Below, piece after piece: positions 8,393 through 16,244 of a stretch of 64,000 bases of DNA (its first letter is position 1; each line of letters starts with the position of its first letter). Under the pieces are notes generated by a model. It was not told the origin of the DNA and did no database searches. It worked only from the letters and a program-made list of their open reading frames with translations. The DNA comes from Desulfobacteraceae bacterium (GTDB lineage: Bacteria > Desulfobacterota > Desulfobacteria > Desulfobacterales > Desulfobacteraceae). Where the stretch lies: the NCBI GenBank assembly GCA_024225635.1, contig JAAEMK010000889.1:104205-168204 (forward strand), written 5' to 3'. The position numbers were made by a program, and so were the translations under genes.

Positions 8393-9652
8393 ATGCAGGA
8401 TTCTGTTTTTGAGGATATTCAGAAGCAATATCAGTACATCATTCAAAATAGCGGATTTTATAAAAAGAAATTCCAGGACATTGTTTCCATGGAAAAAAAG
8501 GACGACTTTTTTAAACTTCCTTTCACAACAAAAACCGAGGTGCTTTCAGATCAGGAAAAGCACCCCCCCTTCGGGGCAAATATCTGTGTTCCCGCAGGTA
8601 AAATTTCACGCATTCATAAAACTTCGGGAACGACAAATAAGCCCGTAATGATCGCCATGACAAAAAGGGATATTGAATATACTGTTGAAGCTGGTTCGGC
8701 CTGTTTCAGAGCGTCCGGATTAACGCCCGATGATATTGTCATACATTGTCTGAACTATAATATGTGGGCAGGAGGATACACGGATCATCAAAGTTTGGAA
8801 AAAACCGGGGCCACGGTTGTCCCGTTTGGCGTTGGGAATTCGAGGCTTTTAATTGAAACCATTTTGCAACTTAATGCCACGGCCATTCATTGTACTCCTT
8901 CATATTTATCAAAACTGGAATATTTATTAAGGGAAGAATTCGATCGATTGCCAGGGGATCTGCCGTTGAGATTAGGATTATTTGGTGCGGAGTCAGGATT
9001 GCAGCATAGGAATTTTCGGCAGCAGATTGAGCGAACCTGGGAATTAAAAGCGATGAATGCCAATTATGGCATGTCCGAGGTTTTCAGCATATTCGGAGCC
9101 GAATGTGAGCACCAAAGAGGAATGCATTTCATGGGTGGGAATGCACTTTATCCTGAACTTATCGATCATAAAACATCCTCCTCGCTTAAAATTGAAGAAG
9201 GCGCCATGGGGGAACTTGTTTTAACCAATCTGTATCGCGAAGCCCAGCCGCTATTCCGGTATCGAAGCGGTGATATTATCAGGATTCTTGACATGAAATG
9301 CCCTTGCGGCCGTTCAAGTTTTCGATTTGAGATCATGGGGCGCACAGATGATATGCTGGTGATTAAGGGATTAAATATTTTCCCAGGCAGCATTGAACAT
9401 ATTGTGAACCAATATGTCGATCACATTTCAAACACCTATCAGATACTGGTAAGCAAAACAAATCCCATAGAAGACATTAAGTTAGTGCTCGAATTAAAGA
9501 AAGGAAACACGATTCAAGAAAGCCAGTTGATGAAAAACGTTACGGATGATTTCGTGGAAAACTTAGGAATCAGCCCGCGGATTGAATTCGTTCATGAAGG
9601 AGTTCTACCTCGAACAGAAGGAAAATCAAAAAAATTCCAACGAATACTATAG
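8393..9652 (+). CDS. PaaK-like acyl-adenylating enzyme (phenylacetate-CoA ligase family)
   Basis: 419 aa, the normal size for the PaaK branch of ANL adenylating enzymes. The phosphate-binding loop is visible as KTSGTTNKPVMIAMTKRDIE (Gly to Asn in the usual TSGTTGKP). Later motifs are NANYGMSEVF (adenine site), YRSGDI (ribose-binding Asp) and GRTDDMLVIKGLNIFPG (C-terminal lid hinge). A Cys cluster MKCPCGR resembles the zinc-like C-P-C-G motif of PaaK. Family members activate a carboxylic acid as acyl-AMP and usually pass it to CoA. The substrate is unknown. Between maf and an acyltransferase gene, it most likely supplies an acyl group for sugar decoration (inference). Confidence 0.82.
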   Translation: MQDSVFEDIQKQYQYIIQNSGFYKKKFQDIVSMEKKDDFFKLPFTTKTEVLSDQEKHPPFGANICVPAGKISRIHKTSGTTNKPVMIAMTKRDIEYTVEAGSACFRASGLTPDDIVIHCLNYNMWAGGYTDHQSLEKTGATVVPFGVGNSRLLIETILQLNATAIHCTPSYLSKLEYLLREEFDRLPGDLPLRLGLFGAESGLQHRNFRQQIERTWELKAMNANYGMSEVFSIFGAECEHQRGMHFMGGNALYPELIDHKTSSSLKIEEGAMGELVLTNLYREAQPLFRYRSGDIIRILDMKCPCGRSSFRFEIMGRTDDMLVIKGLNIFPGSIEHIVNQYVDHISNTYQILVSKTNPIEDIKLVLELKKGNTIQESQLMKNVTDDFVENLGISPRIEFVHEGVLPRTEGKSKKFQRIL

Positions 9653-9662
9653 GATGGAAGTC

Positions 9663-10583
9663 ATGTACCAATTAAAATTTCCAGGGAATTATGCATCGGA
9701 GATTGCAGGTTTTTTAAATTCAACATTGAGGGGAAATGATTTTCTTGTAAAATATCCGGCCTCGCGTAACAATTTTAAGGAAGAGTCGTTTTTTTTCCTT
9801 GCCAAAAATGAGGAGCTCCCCCAAGAGCGACTGAAACAATTCAAGAATGTCTTATTGCTGACAGAAAGAGAGATTCCGGAACTCGAAGAGTATGCCTCTT
9901 ATATTGTTGTCAACAAATCGCGTATTGCCTTTATGGAAGTGGTTAATGAATTTTATGTGCAATTCGATGTTGTTCAGATTGCACCCACGGCCAAGATTCA
10001 TGAACACGCTTCTTTGGGAAGAGGTGTATATGTTGGCGAGCATGCGGTAATCGGGCCGGATGTTTCGATTGGGAACAACACAAAAGTTTTAAACAATGTA
10101 GTGATATCCGGAAGGGTAGAAATCGGTGACAATTGTTTAATCAAGGACAATACCACGATTGGCAGTGAAGGATTTGATTTTGATTATGATGAAGAAGGCA
10201 GATTAATCCATAGTCCTCAGATTGGAAAAATTATCATCGGCAACAATGTCTGGATAGGAGCTAATTCGTCTATTGAAAGTTCTACAATTGACAATACAGT
10301 CATTGAAGACAATGTAAAAATAGATGATCTTGTTCAAATAGGGGGACATTGTACGATTCAAAAGACCACCATGATAACGGCGGGCGTTATCGTCAGCCGT
10401 CAGGTGACTATCGGGCCAAATTGTTTATTATCCCCGAATGTTTCTGTCCGGGAATTTATTGAAATAGAAGAGAATGTTACGGTTGGAATCGGATCGGTGG
10501 TCGTGAAGGATTTACCGGCCAATGGAGTATATGTGGGCAATCCAGCCAAATTGCTGCGTAAAAAAGGGAGTGCGACATGCTGA
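9663..10583 (+). CDS. LpxD-like left-handed beta-helix N-acyltransferase
   Basis: 306 aa from the ATG at 9663, preceded by AGGATGGAAG 10 bp after the previous stop; earlier ATGs (9582, 9654) are less well placed. An N-terminal ~100-residue domain resembles the LpxD uridine-binding domain. It is followed by hexapeptide repeats (IAPTAKIHEHASLGRGVYVG, then IGPDVSIGNNTKV, IGKIIIGNNVWIGANSSIE, IDDLVQIGGHC) ending in NGVYVGNPAKLLRKK, as in sugar O/N-acyltransferases. In LpxD the catalytic His sits in a Q-I-A/G-H-N context; here the order is Q-I-G-G-H-C, so the His is displaced by one. It probably transfers the acyl group made by the upstream ligase onto an amino sugar (inference). A role in lipid A is less likely given the location. 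Confidence 0.78.
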   Translation: MYQLKFPGNYASEIAGFLNSTLRGNDFLVKYPASRNNFKEESFFFLAKNEELPQERLKQFKNVLLLTEREIPELEEYASYIVVNKSRIAFMEVVNEFYVQFDVVQIAPTAKIHEHASLGRGVYVGEHAVIGPDVSIGNNTKVLNNVVISGRVEIGDNCLIKDNTTIGSEGFDFDYDEEGRLIHSPQIGKIIIGNNVWIGANSSIESSTIDNTVIEDNVKIDDLVQIGGHCTIQKTTMITAGVIVSRQVTIGPNCLLSPNVSVREFIEIEENVTVGIGSVVVKDLPANGVYVGNPAKLLRKKGSATC

Positions 10584-11680
10584 CGAGAATAACCAAGGAC
10601 ACATTTCCGGAAAAACTGTCGCCATTTCTGAAAAAGAAAATTGATCTGACGCTTCAACGGCAAGGAAAGGATTCAACCGACTATCAAGGGTTGTACCGGC
10701 AGTACATCAAGACCGGTGCGGAGGCGTCCAAGACCCGGGAACACAATACCAAGCATTATGAGGCGGGAATGGATATTGAGTTTCAGGGTGCCAGACTCAA
10801 AGGACTTGAACGTTTATATCATCGGAGCCTTGTCATTGAACCGACACTTATCTGTGCCGCCCATTGCCGACATTGTCTTCGTGCGAATTACGACATGTTC
10901 ACGCTCAAGGAACATGAATGTAAAAGGATTGCCCAGTACTGTGGCTCGGATGATTTGAAGCATGATTTAAAGGAAGTGCTTATTACAGGCGGCGATCCTT
11001 TATTGATAACGCAAAAGCTGAAATATCTGATTGAAATGATGTATGAATACGCACCCCATGTTAAAATATTTCGGGTTGCCACAAGGTTGTTAACGCAGAG
11101 TCCTGACAGAATAGATAATAACGTATTTGAGATTTTCAAAAACAAGCCTGACGATGTTCGTTTTGAGTTAGCGACTCAAATCAATCATCCGGTGGAATTT
11201 TTTCCGGAGACCGTTGAAAAAATACGTCATCTTAGAAGCCTTGGAGTAAAAATATATTCTCAGAATGTCTTGTTAAAAGGGGTTAACGACCGCATTGAAA
11301 CGCTCATTGCTCTGTATAATAAGATGAGGGAGCTTGATATTGAGGCGCATTACCTTTTTCACTGTGTGCCGATATTAGGAACACATCATATGAGAACAAG
11401 GGTTGAAAAAGGGTTATGGCTTATCAGGGAACTTACCAATAGCGGAGCTGTTTCCGGCCGGGCAAAGCCGATGTATGCGTTAATGACGGATATCGGAAAA
11501 ATAACCCTTCACCACGGCACAATTCTTAAGAAGAATGAGCAGAACCATATCCTTCTGCAATCCAATTATAAATATGACGAAAGAGTGAAGTGGAACCCCA
11601 ACTGGAAGTTGCCTGAAAACGCTGAGGTTGATGAGAACGGGTATTTGCGTGTTTGGTATATGGATGGAACCGAGGATTAA
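10577..11680 (+). CDS. KamA-family radical SAM protein (lysine 2,3-aminomutase-like)
   Basis: 367 aa. The radical-SAM cluster motif is CAAHCRHC (CxxxCxxC) near residue 95, preceded by VIEPTLI. The segment VLITGGDPLLITQKLKYLIE is the GGDPL motif typical of KamA/EpmB proteins, and IFRVATRLLTQSPDRI continues that family pattern. A Lys in TDIGKITLHHGTI lies where KamA proteins carry the PLP-binding lysine (G-G-G-G-K region). Family members use 5'-deoxyadenosyl radical and PLP to move an amino group from C2 to C3 of an amino acid, giving a beta-amino acid. The gene overlaps the acyltransferase by 7 bp. The substrate (Lys, Glu, Arg or other) cannot be told. Confidence 0.82.
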   Translation: MLTRITKDTFPEKLSPFLKKKIDLTLQRQGKDSTDYQGLYRQYIKTGAEASKTREHNTKHYEAGMDIEFQGARLKGLERLYHRSLVIEPTLICAAHCRHCLRANYDMFTLKEHECKRIAQYCGSDDLKHDLKEVLITGGDPLLITQKLKYLIEMMYEYAPHVKIFRVATRLLTQSPDRIDNNVFEIFKNKPDDVRFELATQINHPVEFFPETVEKIRHLRSLGVKIYSQNVLLKGVNDRIETLIALYNKMRELDIEAHYLFHCVPILGTHHMRTRVEKGLWLIRELTNSGAVSGRAKPMYALMTDIGKITLHHGTILKKNEQNHILLQSNYKYDERVKWNPNWKLPENAEVDENGYLRVWYMDGTED

Positions 11681-11684
11681 TGAA

Positions 11685-12347
11685 ATGTCAAACCAGCGGT
11701 GCGGAAAGAAAAAAATTATCATTATTGGATGCGGCGAACATGCCAGGATGACGATTGATAACATTGAAGAACAAAATCATTATGAAATTTGTGGTCTTAC
11801 GACGGTTCTGGATACGGAATTAAATACAAGGGTAATGGGCTACCCTGTCCTGTGCAAAGATGATGAGATTGGAGAGTTAATCACACAAAACAGGGATATA
11901 AACGGATATATTCTTGGAATAGGAGATATGAAAGTCAGGCATCGTTTAATCCCTGTTTTAGACAGCATTCTTGAACCGGTCAATGTGATTCATCCGGCGG
12001 CAATCATCTCCAAACATGCACAAATAGGTAAAGGAAATCTAATTGAGGCGTATACAAAGGTAGCCAATGGGGCAACCCTGGGAAACCATTGCATCATTAA
12101 CAGCTTTTCTGCCATCAATCATGATCAGACCATAGGGAATAATGTTTTAATTGCCGGAAATGTCAGCATGGCGGGAAGGAGCATTGGCGATAATACAATC
12201 ATTGCGGATGGTGCTTCCATCGGTTTTAAAAGAACCGTGGGCTCCTGCTGCATTATTGGAGACGGGGCGGTTGTTACACAAGCAATCCCTGACAACGTGA
12301 TTGCCTATGGCAATCCTGCAAAGGTAATTCGAAATAATGATTGGTAA
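11685..12347 (+). CDS. neuD: NeuD/LegH-type sugar N/O-acetyltransferase
   Basis: 220 aa from the ATG at 11685 (GAGG nine bases upstream, 4 bp after the kamA-like stop). The N-terminus KKIIIIGCGEHARMTIDNI is the nucleotide/substrate-binding motif of NeuD/PglD acetyltransferases. Hexapeptide repeats follow (VIHPAAIISKHAQIGKGNLI, then NGATLGNHCIINSFSAINHD with the catalytic-type H-D), ending in VIAYGNPAKVI. In legionaminic acid synthesis this family acetylates the 4-amino group of the UDP/GDP-linked 4-amino-sugar, and in sialic acid systems it O-acetylates. With LegB and LegC homologues encoded nearby, a LegH role is likely. It overlaps neuB by 11 bp. Confidence 0.83.
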   Translation: MSNQRCGKKKIIIIGCGEHARMTIDNIEEQNHYEICGLTTVLDTELNTRVMGYPVLCKDDEIGELITQNRDINGYILGIGDMKVRHRLIPVLDSILEPVNVIHPAAIISKHAQIGKGNLIEAYTKVANGATLGNHCIINSFSAINHDQTIGNNVLIAGNVSMAGRSIGDNTIIADGASIGFKRTVGSCCIIGDGAVVTQAIPDNVIAYGNPAKVIRNNDW

Positions 12348-13347
12348 AGATAAGGTTTTCATCATTGCGGAAGCGGGAGTGAATCATAACGGTTCCCTCG
12401 ATATCGCCTTCATGCTCGTTGATAAGGCAAAGGAGGCAGATGTCGATGCCATTAAATTCCAGACGTGGAAAACAGAGAATGTTATCACAAAAAATGCTCC
12501 CAAGCCGAGTTATCAGCTGAACCAGACGGATGCACGGGAGAGCCAATATGACATGCTAAAGAAACTTGAACTGTCCTATGAAGATTTTCAAAGGCTCAAG
12601 GCTTACTGCGATGAAAAACAGATAATGTTTTTATCCACGGCCGATGAGATTGAAAGTGCCGAGTTTCTGAACCCTTTGCAAAGCATAATAAAAATGGGAT
12701 CTGCGGAACTAACGGATCTGCCGTTCTTAAAAAAAATAGCCCGGTTCGGGAAACATGTAATTTTATCAACGGGCATGGGAAATCTTGATGAGATTGGTAT
12801 GGCATTAAAAGCCCTTGAGGAGGGAGGATTAAAGAAACAGGATATAACGGTTCTGCATTGCAACACGGCCTATCCGACACCTTGGAAAGACGTCAATCTT
12901 CGGGCAATGGGTAATATTCAAGAAACATTTCAGGTGATGGTAGGATATTCCGACCATACCATAGGGACGGAGGTTACCCTTGCCGCTGTCGCCCTTGGAG
13001 CCAGGGTAGTTGAAAAACATTTCACCTTGGATAGCAAGATGGAGGGACCGGATCATAGTTCTTCCATAGAGCCGAAGGATTTAAAGAGGATGGTTGAAAT
13101 GATCCGCCATATTGAGCAATCCCTCGGGAAATCAGAAAAAAAACCATCTCCCAGTGAACTGGCCAATATATCACAGGTAAGGAAATCGATAGTAGCAAAA
13201 ACAAAGATTCAACAAGGGGAAATCTTCAGTGAGGATAATATCACCGTCAAGAGACCCGGAACAGGTATTACCCCGGCCTCCTGGGATAATATTATCGGGC
13301 AAAAGGCAAAGAAAGATTTTGATACAGACGAGATGATTGAGCTATAG
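12337..13347 (+). CDS. neuB: NeuB/LegI nonulosonic acid synthase
   Basis: 336 aa, the usual NeuB length. The TIM-barrel domain opens with VFIIAEAGVNHNGSLDIAFM and contains AIKFQTWKTE, VILSTGMGNLDEIGMAL, LHCNTAYPTP and VGYSDHTIGTEV with metal and PEP-binding residues. The C-terminal SAF/antifreeze-like domain (RKSIVAKTKIQQGEIFSEDN) completes the fold. It condenses phosphoenolpyruvate with a 6-carbon amino sugar, here probably 2,4-diacetamido-2,4,6-trideoxymannose given legB and legC, to give legionaminic acid (or N-acetylneuraminate from ManNAc). It acts in the cytoplasm. Confidence 0.93.
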   Translation: MIGKDKVFIIAEAGVNHNGSLDIAFMLVDKAKEADVDAIKFQTWKTENVITKNAPKPSYQLNQTDARESQYDMLKKLELSYEDFQRLKAYCDEKQIMFLSTADEIESAEFLNPLQSIIKMGSAELTDLPFLKKIARFGKHVILSTGMGNLDEIGMALKALEEGGLKKQDITVLHCNTAYPTPWKDVNLRAMGNIQETFQVMVGYSDHTIGTEVTLAAVALGARVVEKHFTLDSKMEGPDHSSSIEPKDLKRMVEMIRHIEQSLGKSEKKPSPSELANISQVRKSIVAKTKIQQGEIFSEDNITVKRPGTGITPASWDNIIGQKAKKDFDTDEMIEL

Positions 13348-13450
13348 CGGCCAATACTGCGCCCCGCTTCAAAAACTTTTAAAACGCAACATGAGCCAGA
13401 AATAATTGTAACAAAGATGAATCAAGTCAACGAACTTCAACCGGGGAAAA

Positions 13451-14614
13451 ATGAAAAGAATCTGTGTAATTACAGGGACCAGAGCCGAGTATGGTTTATT
13501 ATATTGGTTAATTAAGGAAATTTCCGAAGATCCCGAAATGGAATTACAATTAATTGCTACAGGGATGCACCTGTCTTCTGAATTTGGATTAACATATAAA
13601 GAAATTGAGAAAGACGGATTTAATATTGATAAAAAAATCGAAATATTACTATCTTCGGATACCGCTGTTGGAATTTCCAAATCGATGGGTTTAGCTCAGA
13701 TCTCTTTTGCTGAAACGTATGAAGACTTAAAACCTGATTTAATAATCGTGTTAGGCGATAGATTTGAAATTTTTGCCGCGGCTGCAGCTGCGATGATTGC
13801 AAAAATCCCTATAGCTCATTTATATGGAGGTGAATTAACCGAAGGTATAATTGATGAGGCTATCAGGCATTGCATTACGAAAATGAGTCATTTACACTTC
13901 ACTTCAACTGACGAATACAGAAATAGAGTTATACAATTGGGAGAGCATCCAAGCCGAGTGTTTAACGTAGGTGATACCTCCATTGATAATATTAGAAACC
14001 TGAAGCTATTAAATAGAGAAGAATTTGAACATGCTATCAAATTCAAATTAAACAAAAAGAATTTAATTGTAACATTTCACCCTGTAACTTTAGAAAATTC
14101 AACTTCTGAAATACAATTTAAAGAATTATTAAATGCCATAGATTCATTGACAGATACAAATATCATTTTCACAAAAGCGAATGCAGATACGGAAGGCAGA
14201 ATTATTAACCAACTGGCGGAAAAATATGTATCGCAAAACAATCATAAATCAATAATTTTCACTTCAATGGGACGATTGAAATATTTATCGGCATTACAGT
14301 TTGTCGATGCTGTTGTAGGGAATTCATCCAGTGGGATAGCCGAAGCTCCCAGTTTTAATATTGGAACAATCAATATAGGAGATCGACAAAAAGGACGATT
14401 GCAAGCAAAAAGTGTGATCAATTGCATCCCTACTGCAAGGGAGATAAAAAATAGTTTTTCTGAATTATATTCTTCTGCATTTCAATCGAAATTTAAAAAT
14501 GTGGAAAACTTATATGGCGATGGGAATGCAAGCAAAAGAATTATTGACGTGATTAGACATACGAACCTCAATAATTTACTCAAAAAACATTTTTACGATT
14601 TGAGGCAGATATGA
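13451..14614 (+). CDS. neuC: NeuC/LegG hydrolysing NDP-sugar 2-epimerase
   Basis: 387 aa. The N-terminus MKRICVITGTRAEYGLLYWL, LIIVLGDRFE and VVGNSSSGIAEAPSF are characteristic NeuC/WecB motifs in a GT-B-like fold. The enzyme inverts C2 of an NDP-amino-sugar and releases NDP, giving the free manno-configured sugar used by NeuB. In a legionaminic pathway the substrate is GDP-2,4-diacetamido-2,4,6-trideoxyglucose. The sequence from about 13.38 kb to 17.0 kb is clearly more A/T-rich than the rest of the window (poly-A codons, AAT/ATT/AAA dominant), suggesting separate acquisition. It follows neuB after 103 bp. Confidence 0.92.
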   Translation: MKRICVITGTRAEYGLLYWLIKEISEDPEMELQLIATGMHLSSEFGLTYKEIEKDGFNIDKKIEILLSSDTAVGISKSMGLAQISFAETYEDLKPDLIIVLGDRFEIFAAAAAAMIAKIPIAHLYGGELTEGIIDEAIRHCITKMSHLHFTSTDEYRNRVIQLGEHPSRVFNVGDTSIDNIRNLKLLNREEFEHAIKFKLNKKNLIVTFHPVTLENSTSEIQFKELLNAIDSLTDTNIIFTKANADTEGRIINQLAEKYVSQNNHKSIIFTSMGRLKYLSALQFVDAVVGNSSSGIAEAPSFNIGTINIGDRQKGRLQAKSVINCIPTAREIKNSFSELYSSAFQSKFKNVENLYGDGNASKRIIDVIRHTNLNNLLKKHFYDLRQI

Positions 14615-15489
14615 AAGTAGTATTTATTGGCACTGTAGATTCCTCCATAGTCATTTTAGAAAAACTAATCGCATTAAACGCTGACATTGTAGGAGTTGTC
14701 ACTAAAAGCCATTCTAATTTCAACACCGACTATGCTGACTTGACTCCTGTATGTGATAAAAATAAAATCCTTTACAACATTGTTGAAGATGTCAATTCAA
14801 GGGAAAGTATAAATTGGATAAGTTCCAGGAAACCTGATATTATTTTTTGTTTCGGCTGGTCTTCATTAATAAAGAAAAAATTGCTGGATTTGCCGCCAAT
14901 GGGGATTATAGGTTATCACCCGGCTGAACTGCCGGCTAACAGAGGTCGCCATCCTTTAATTTGGGCTTTATTCCTGGGGCTAAAACGAAGTGCTTCTACA
15001 TTTTTCTTTATGGACGAGGGTGCCGACGATGGAGACATTTTATCTCAAGTTAAGTTTGAAATTTCGTATAATGATGATGCGGCTTCCCTATACCACAAAG
15101 TCACAGAACTCGCTTTAAAGCAAATTGAAGATTTTTTACCGGAATTGAAAAAGGGAACTTATAAAAAAGAACCTCAACCGCTCCTTTCCAATGTTTGGAG
15201 AAAAAGGGGCATAAAAGATGGTGTAATAGATTTTAGAATGAATAGTTACGCCATATACAACTTAGTTAGAGCATTGACAAAACCATACATCGGTGCTCAT
15301 TTGGATTTCGATAAAAAAAGCATCAAGATCTGGAAAGTTGAAGAAGTAAATTTTGAGCAACCCAATATTGAACCGGGAAAAGTCCTGGATGTTGACAACA
15401 ACAATATTTTAGTAAAATGCTATGATGGTGCGATAAGAATTTTAGAACATGAATTTGATATATTGCCAAAAGTTGGAGACTATTTATGA
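14611..15489 (+). CDS. Formyltransferase-fold protein (sugar N-formyltransferase-like)
   Basis: 292 aa. An N-terminal Rossmann-like formyltransferase domain contains GIIGYHPAELPANRGRHPLI and MDEGADDGDIL, the two signature segments of Fmt/ArnA/sugar N-formyltransferases that use 10-formyl-tetrahydrofolate. The catalytic His and Asp are present. The Asn that normally precedes His by two (N-x-H) is Gly here (G-Y-H). A C-terminal OB-like segment follows (NSYAIYNLVRALTKPYIGAH). It overlaps neuC and the deacetylase gene by 4 bp each, so it is tightly coupled. It may place a formyl group on a deacetylated amino group of the nonulosonic acid; that role is inferred. It is not the housekeeping fmt. Confidence 0.75.
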   Translation: MKVVFIGTVDSSIVILEKLIALNADIVGVVTKSHSNFNTDYADLTPVCDKNKILYNIVEDVNSRESINWISSRKPDIIFCFGWSSLIKKKLLDLPPMGIIGYHPAELPANRGRHPLIWALFLGLKRSASTFFFMDEGADDGDILSQVKFEISYNDDAASLYHKVTELALKQIEDFLPELKKGTYKKEPQPLLSNVWRKRGIKDGVIDFRMNSYAIYNLVRALTKPYIGAHLDFDKKSIKIWKVEEVNFEQPNIEPGKVLDVDNNNILVKCYDGAIRILEHEFDILPKVGDYL

Positions 15490-16154
15490 ACAAAATATTG
15501 GTTGTAGGAGTACATTCAGATGATGAGACTCTCGGTTGCGGTGGAACCCTGTTAAAACATAAATCCAATGGCGATGAAATAAACTGGTTGCTTGTTACAG
15601 ATGCTAAAAAAGAAGATGGATACTCTTCAAACGCGATTGACAAATCAGCTATTGAAATCAAAAAAGTTGCCGAAGCTTATTCCTTTAAGAATATTGTCAA
15701 CTTAAAGTTATCTGCCGCAAAATTGGATCAGTACAGTATCAGTGAACTAATCAATAAAATATCGAATGTCATAAATGCAATACAACCCGACATTATCTAT
15801 TTACCGTTTAAAAGTGATGTCCATAGTGACCATCGAGTTATATTTGAAGCAGCATACAGTTGCACTAAATCATTTAGATATCCTTTTATAAAAAAAATAT
15901 ATATGATGGAGGTTTTAAGTGAGACAGAATTTGCTCCAAGCACCAAAGAAGATTGCTTTGTTCCAAATACATTTGTGGATATCAGCCGGTTCATGAAGGA
16001 AAAGATTGATATTTTGAAGATTTATGAAGATGAAATAAGAAACCACCCTTTCCCTAGAAACATAAAAAACATTGAAGCTTTGGCAACTTTGCGAGGCGCT
16101 ACCTGCGGATGTGAATTTGCCGAGAGTTTTGTATTATTAAAGAGTGTTGAATGA
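15486..16154 (+). CDS. PIG-L family N-deacetylase
   Basis: 222 aa, the standard size of the PIG-L/LmbE family. The motif VGVHSDDETLGCGGTLLKH supplies the H-x-D-D zinc ligands and DVHSDHRVIFEA the third histidine. These zinc enzymes remove N-acetyl groups from amino sugars, sometimes on nucleotide-linked or nonulosonic acid substrates. The 4-bp overlap with the formyltransferase-like gene suggests sequential deacetylation and re-acylation on the same sugar (inference). It has no signal peptide and is cytoplasmic. It shares the low-GC character of neuC. Confidence 0.86.
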   Translation: MNKILVVGVHSDDETLGCGGTLLKHKSNGDEINWLLVTDAKKEDGYSSNAIDKSAIEIKKVAEAYSFKNIVNLKLSAAKLDQYSISELINKISNVINAIQPDIIYLPFKSDVHSDHRVIFEAAYSCTKSFRYPFIKKIYMMEVLSETEFAPSTKEDCFVPNTFVDISRFMKEKIDILKIYEDEIRNHPFPRNIKNIEALATLRGATCGCEFAESFVLLKSVE

Positions 16155-16192
16155 TGTGATTCTTTAGCGTATCGTTCAAAACGATGAAACAT

Positions 16193-16209
16193 TCCTCCTT
16201 AAAGGAGGA
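16193..16209. other. Short perfect inverted repeat carrying a Shine-Dalgarno-like core
   Basis: TCCTCCTT-A-AAGGAGGA lies between the deacetylase and methyltransferase genes. As RNA it would form an 8-bp hairpin that hides AAGGAGGA. A smaller hairpin (ATCGTT/AACGAT) lies just upstream. It has no T-tract, so it is not an obvious terminator. Confidence 0.4.
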
Positions 16210-16244
16210 CCAGAAATTTTACGAGTAATAAGGGATAGGGACGC

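Noticed and set aside
9663-10583. Housekeeping lpxD of lipid A synthesis
   Set aside because: It lacks the usual neighbours (bamA, skp, fabZ, lpxA), has the His displaced, and is embedded in a sugar-modification operon.
14611-15489. Methionyl-tRNA formyltransferase (fmt)
   Set aside because: The Asn of the N-x-H motif is absent and the gene is coupled to neuC and a deacetylase, not to def.
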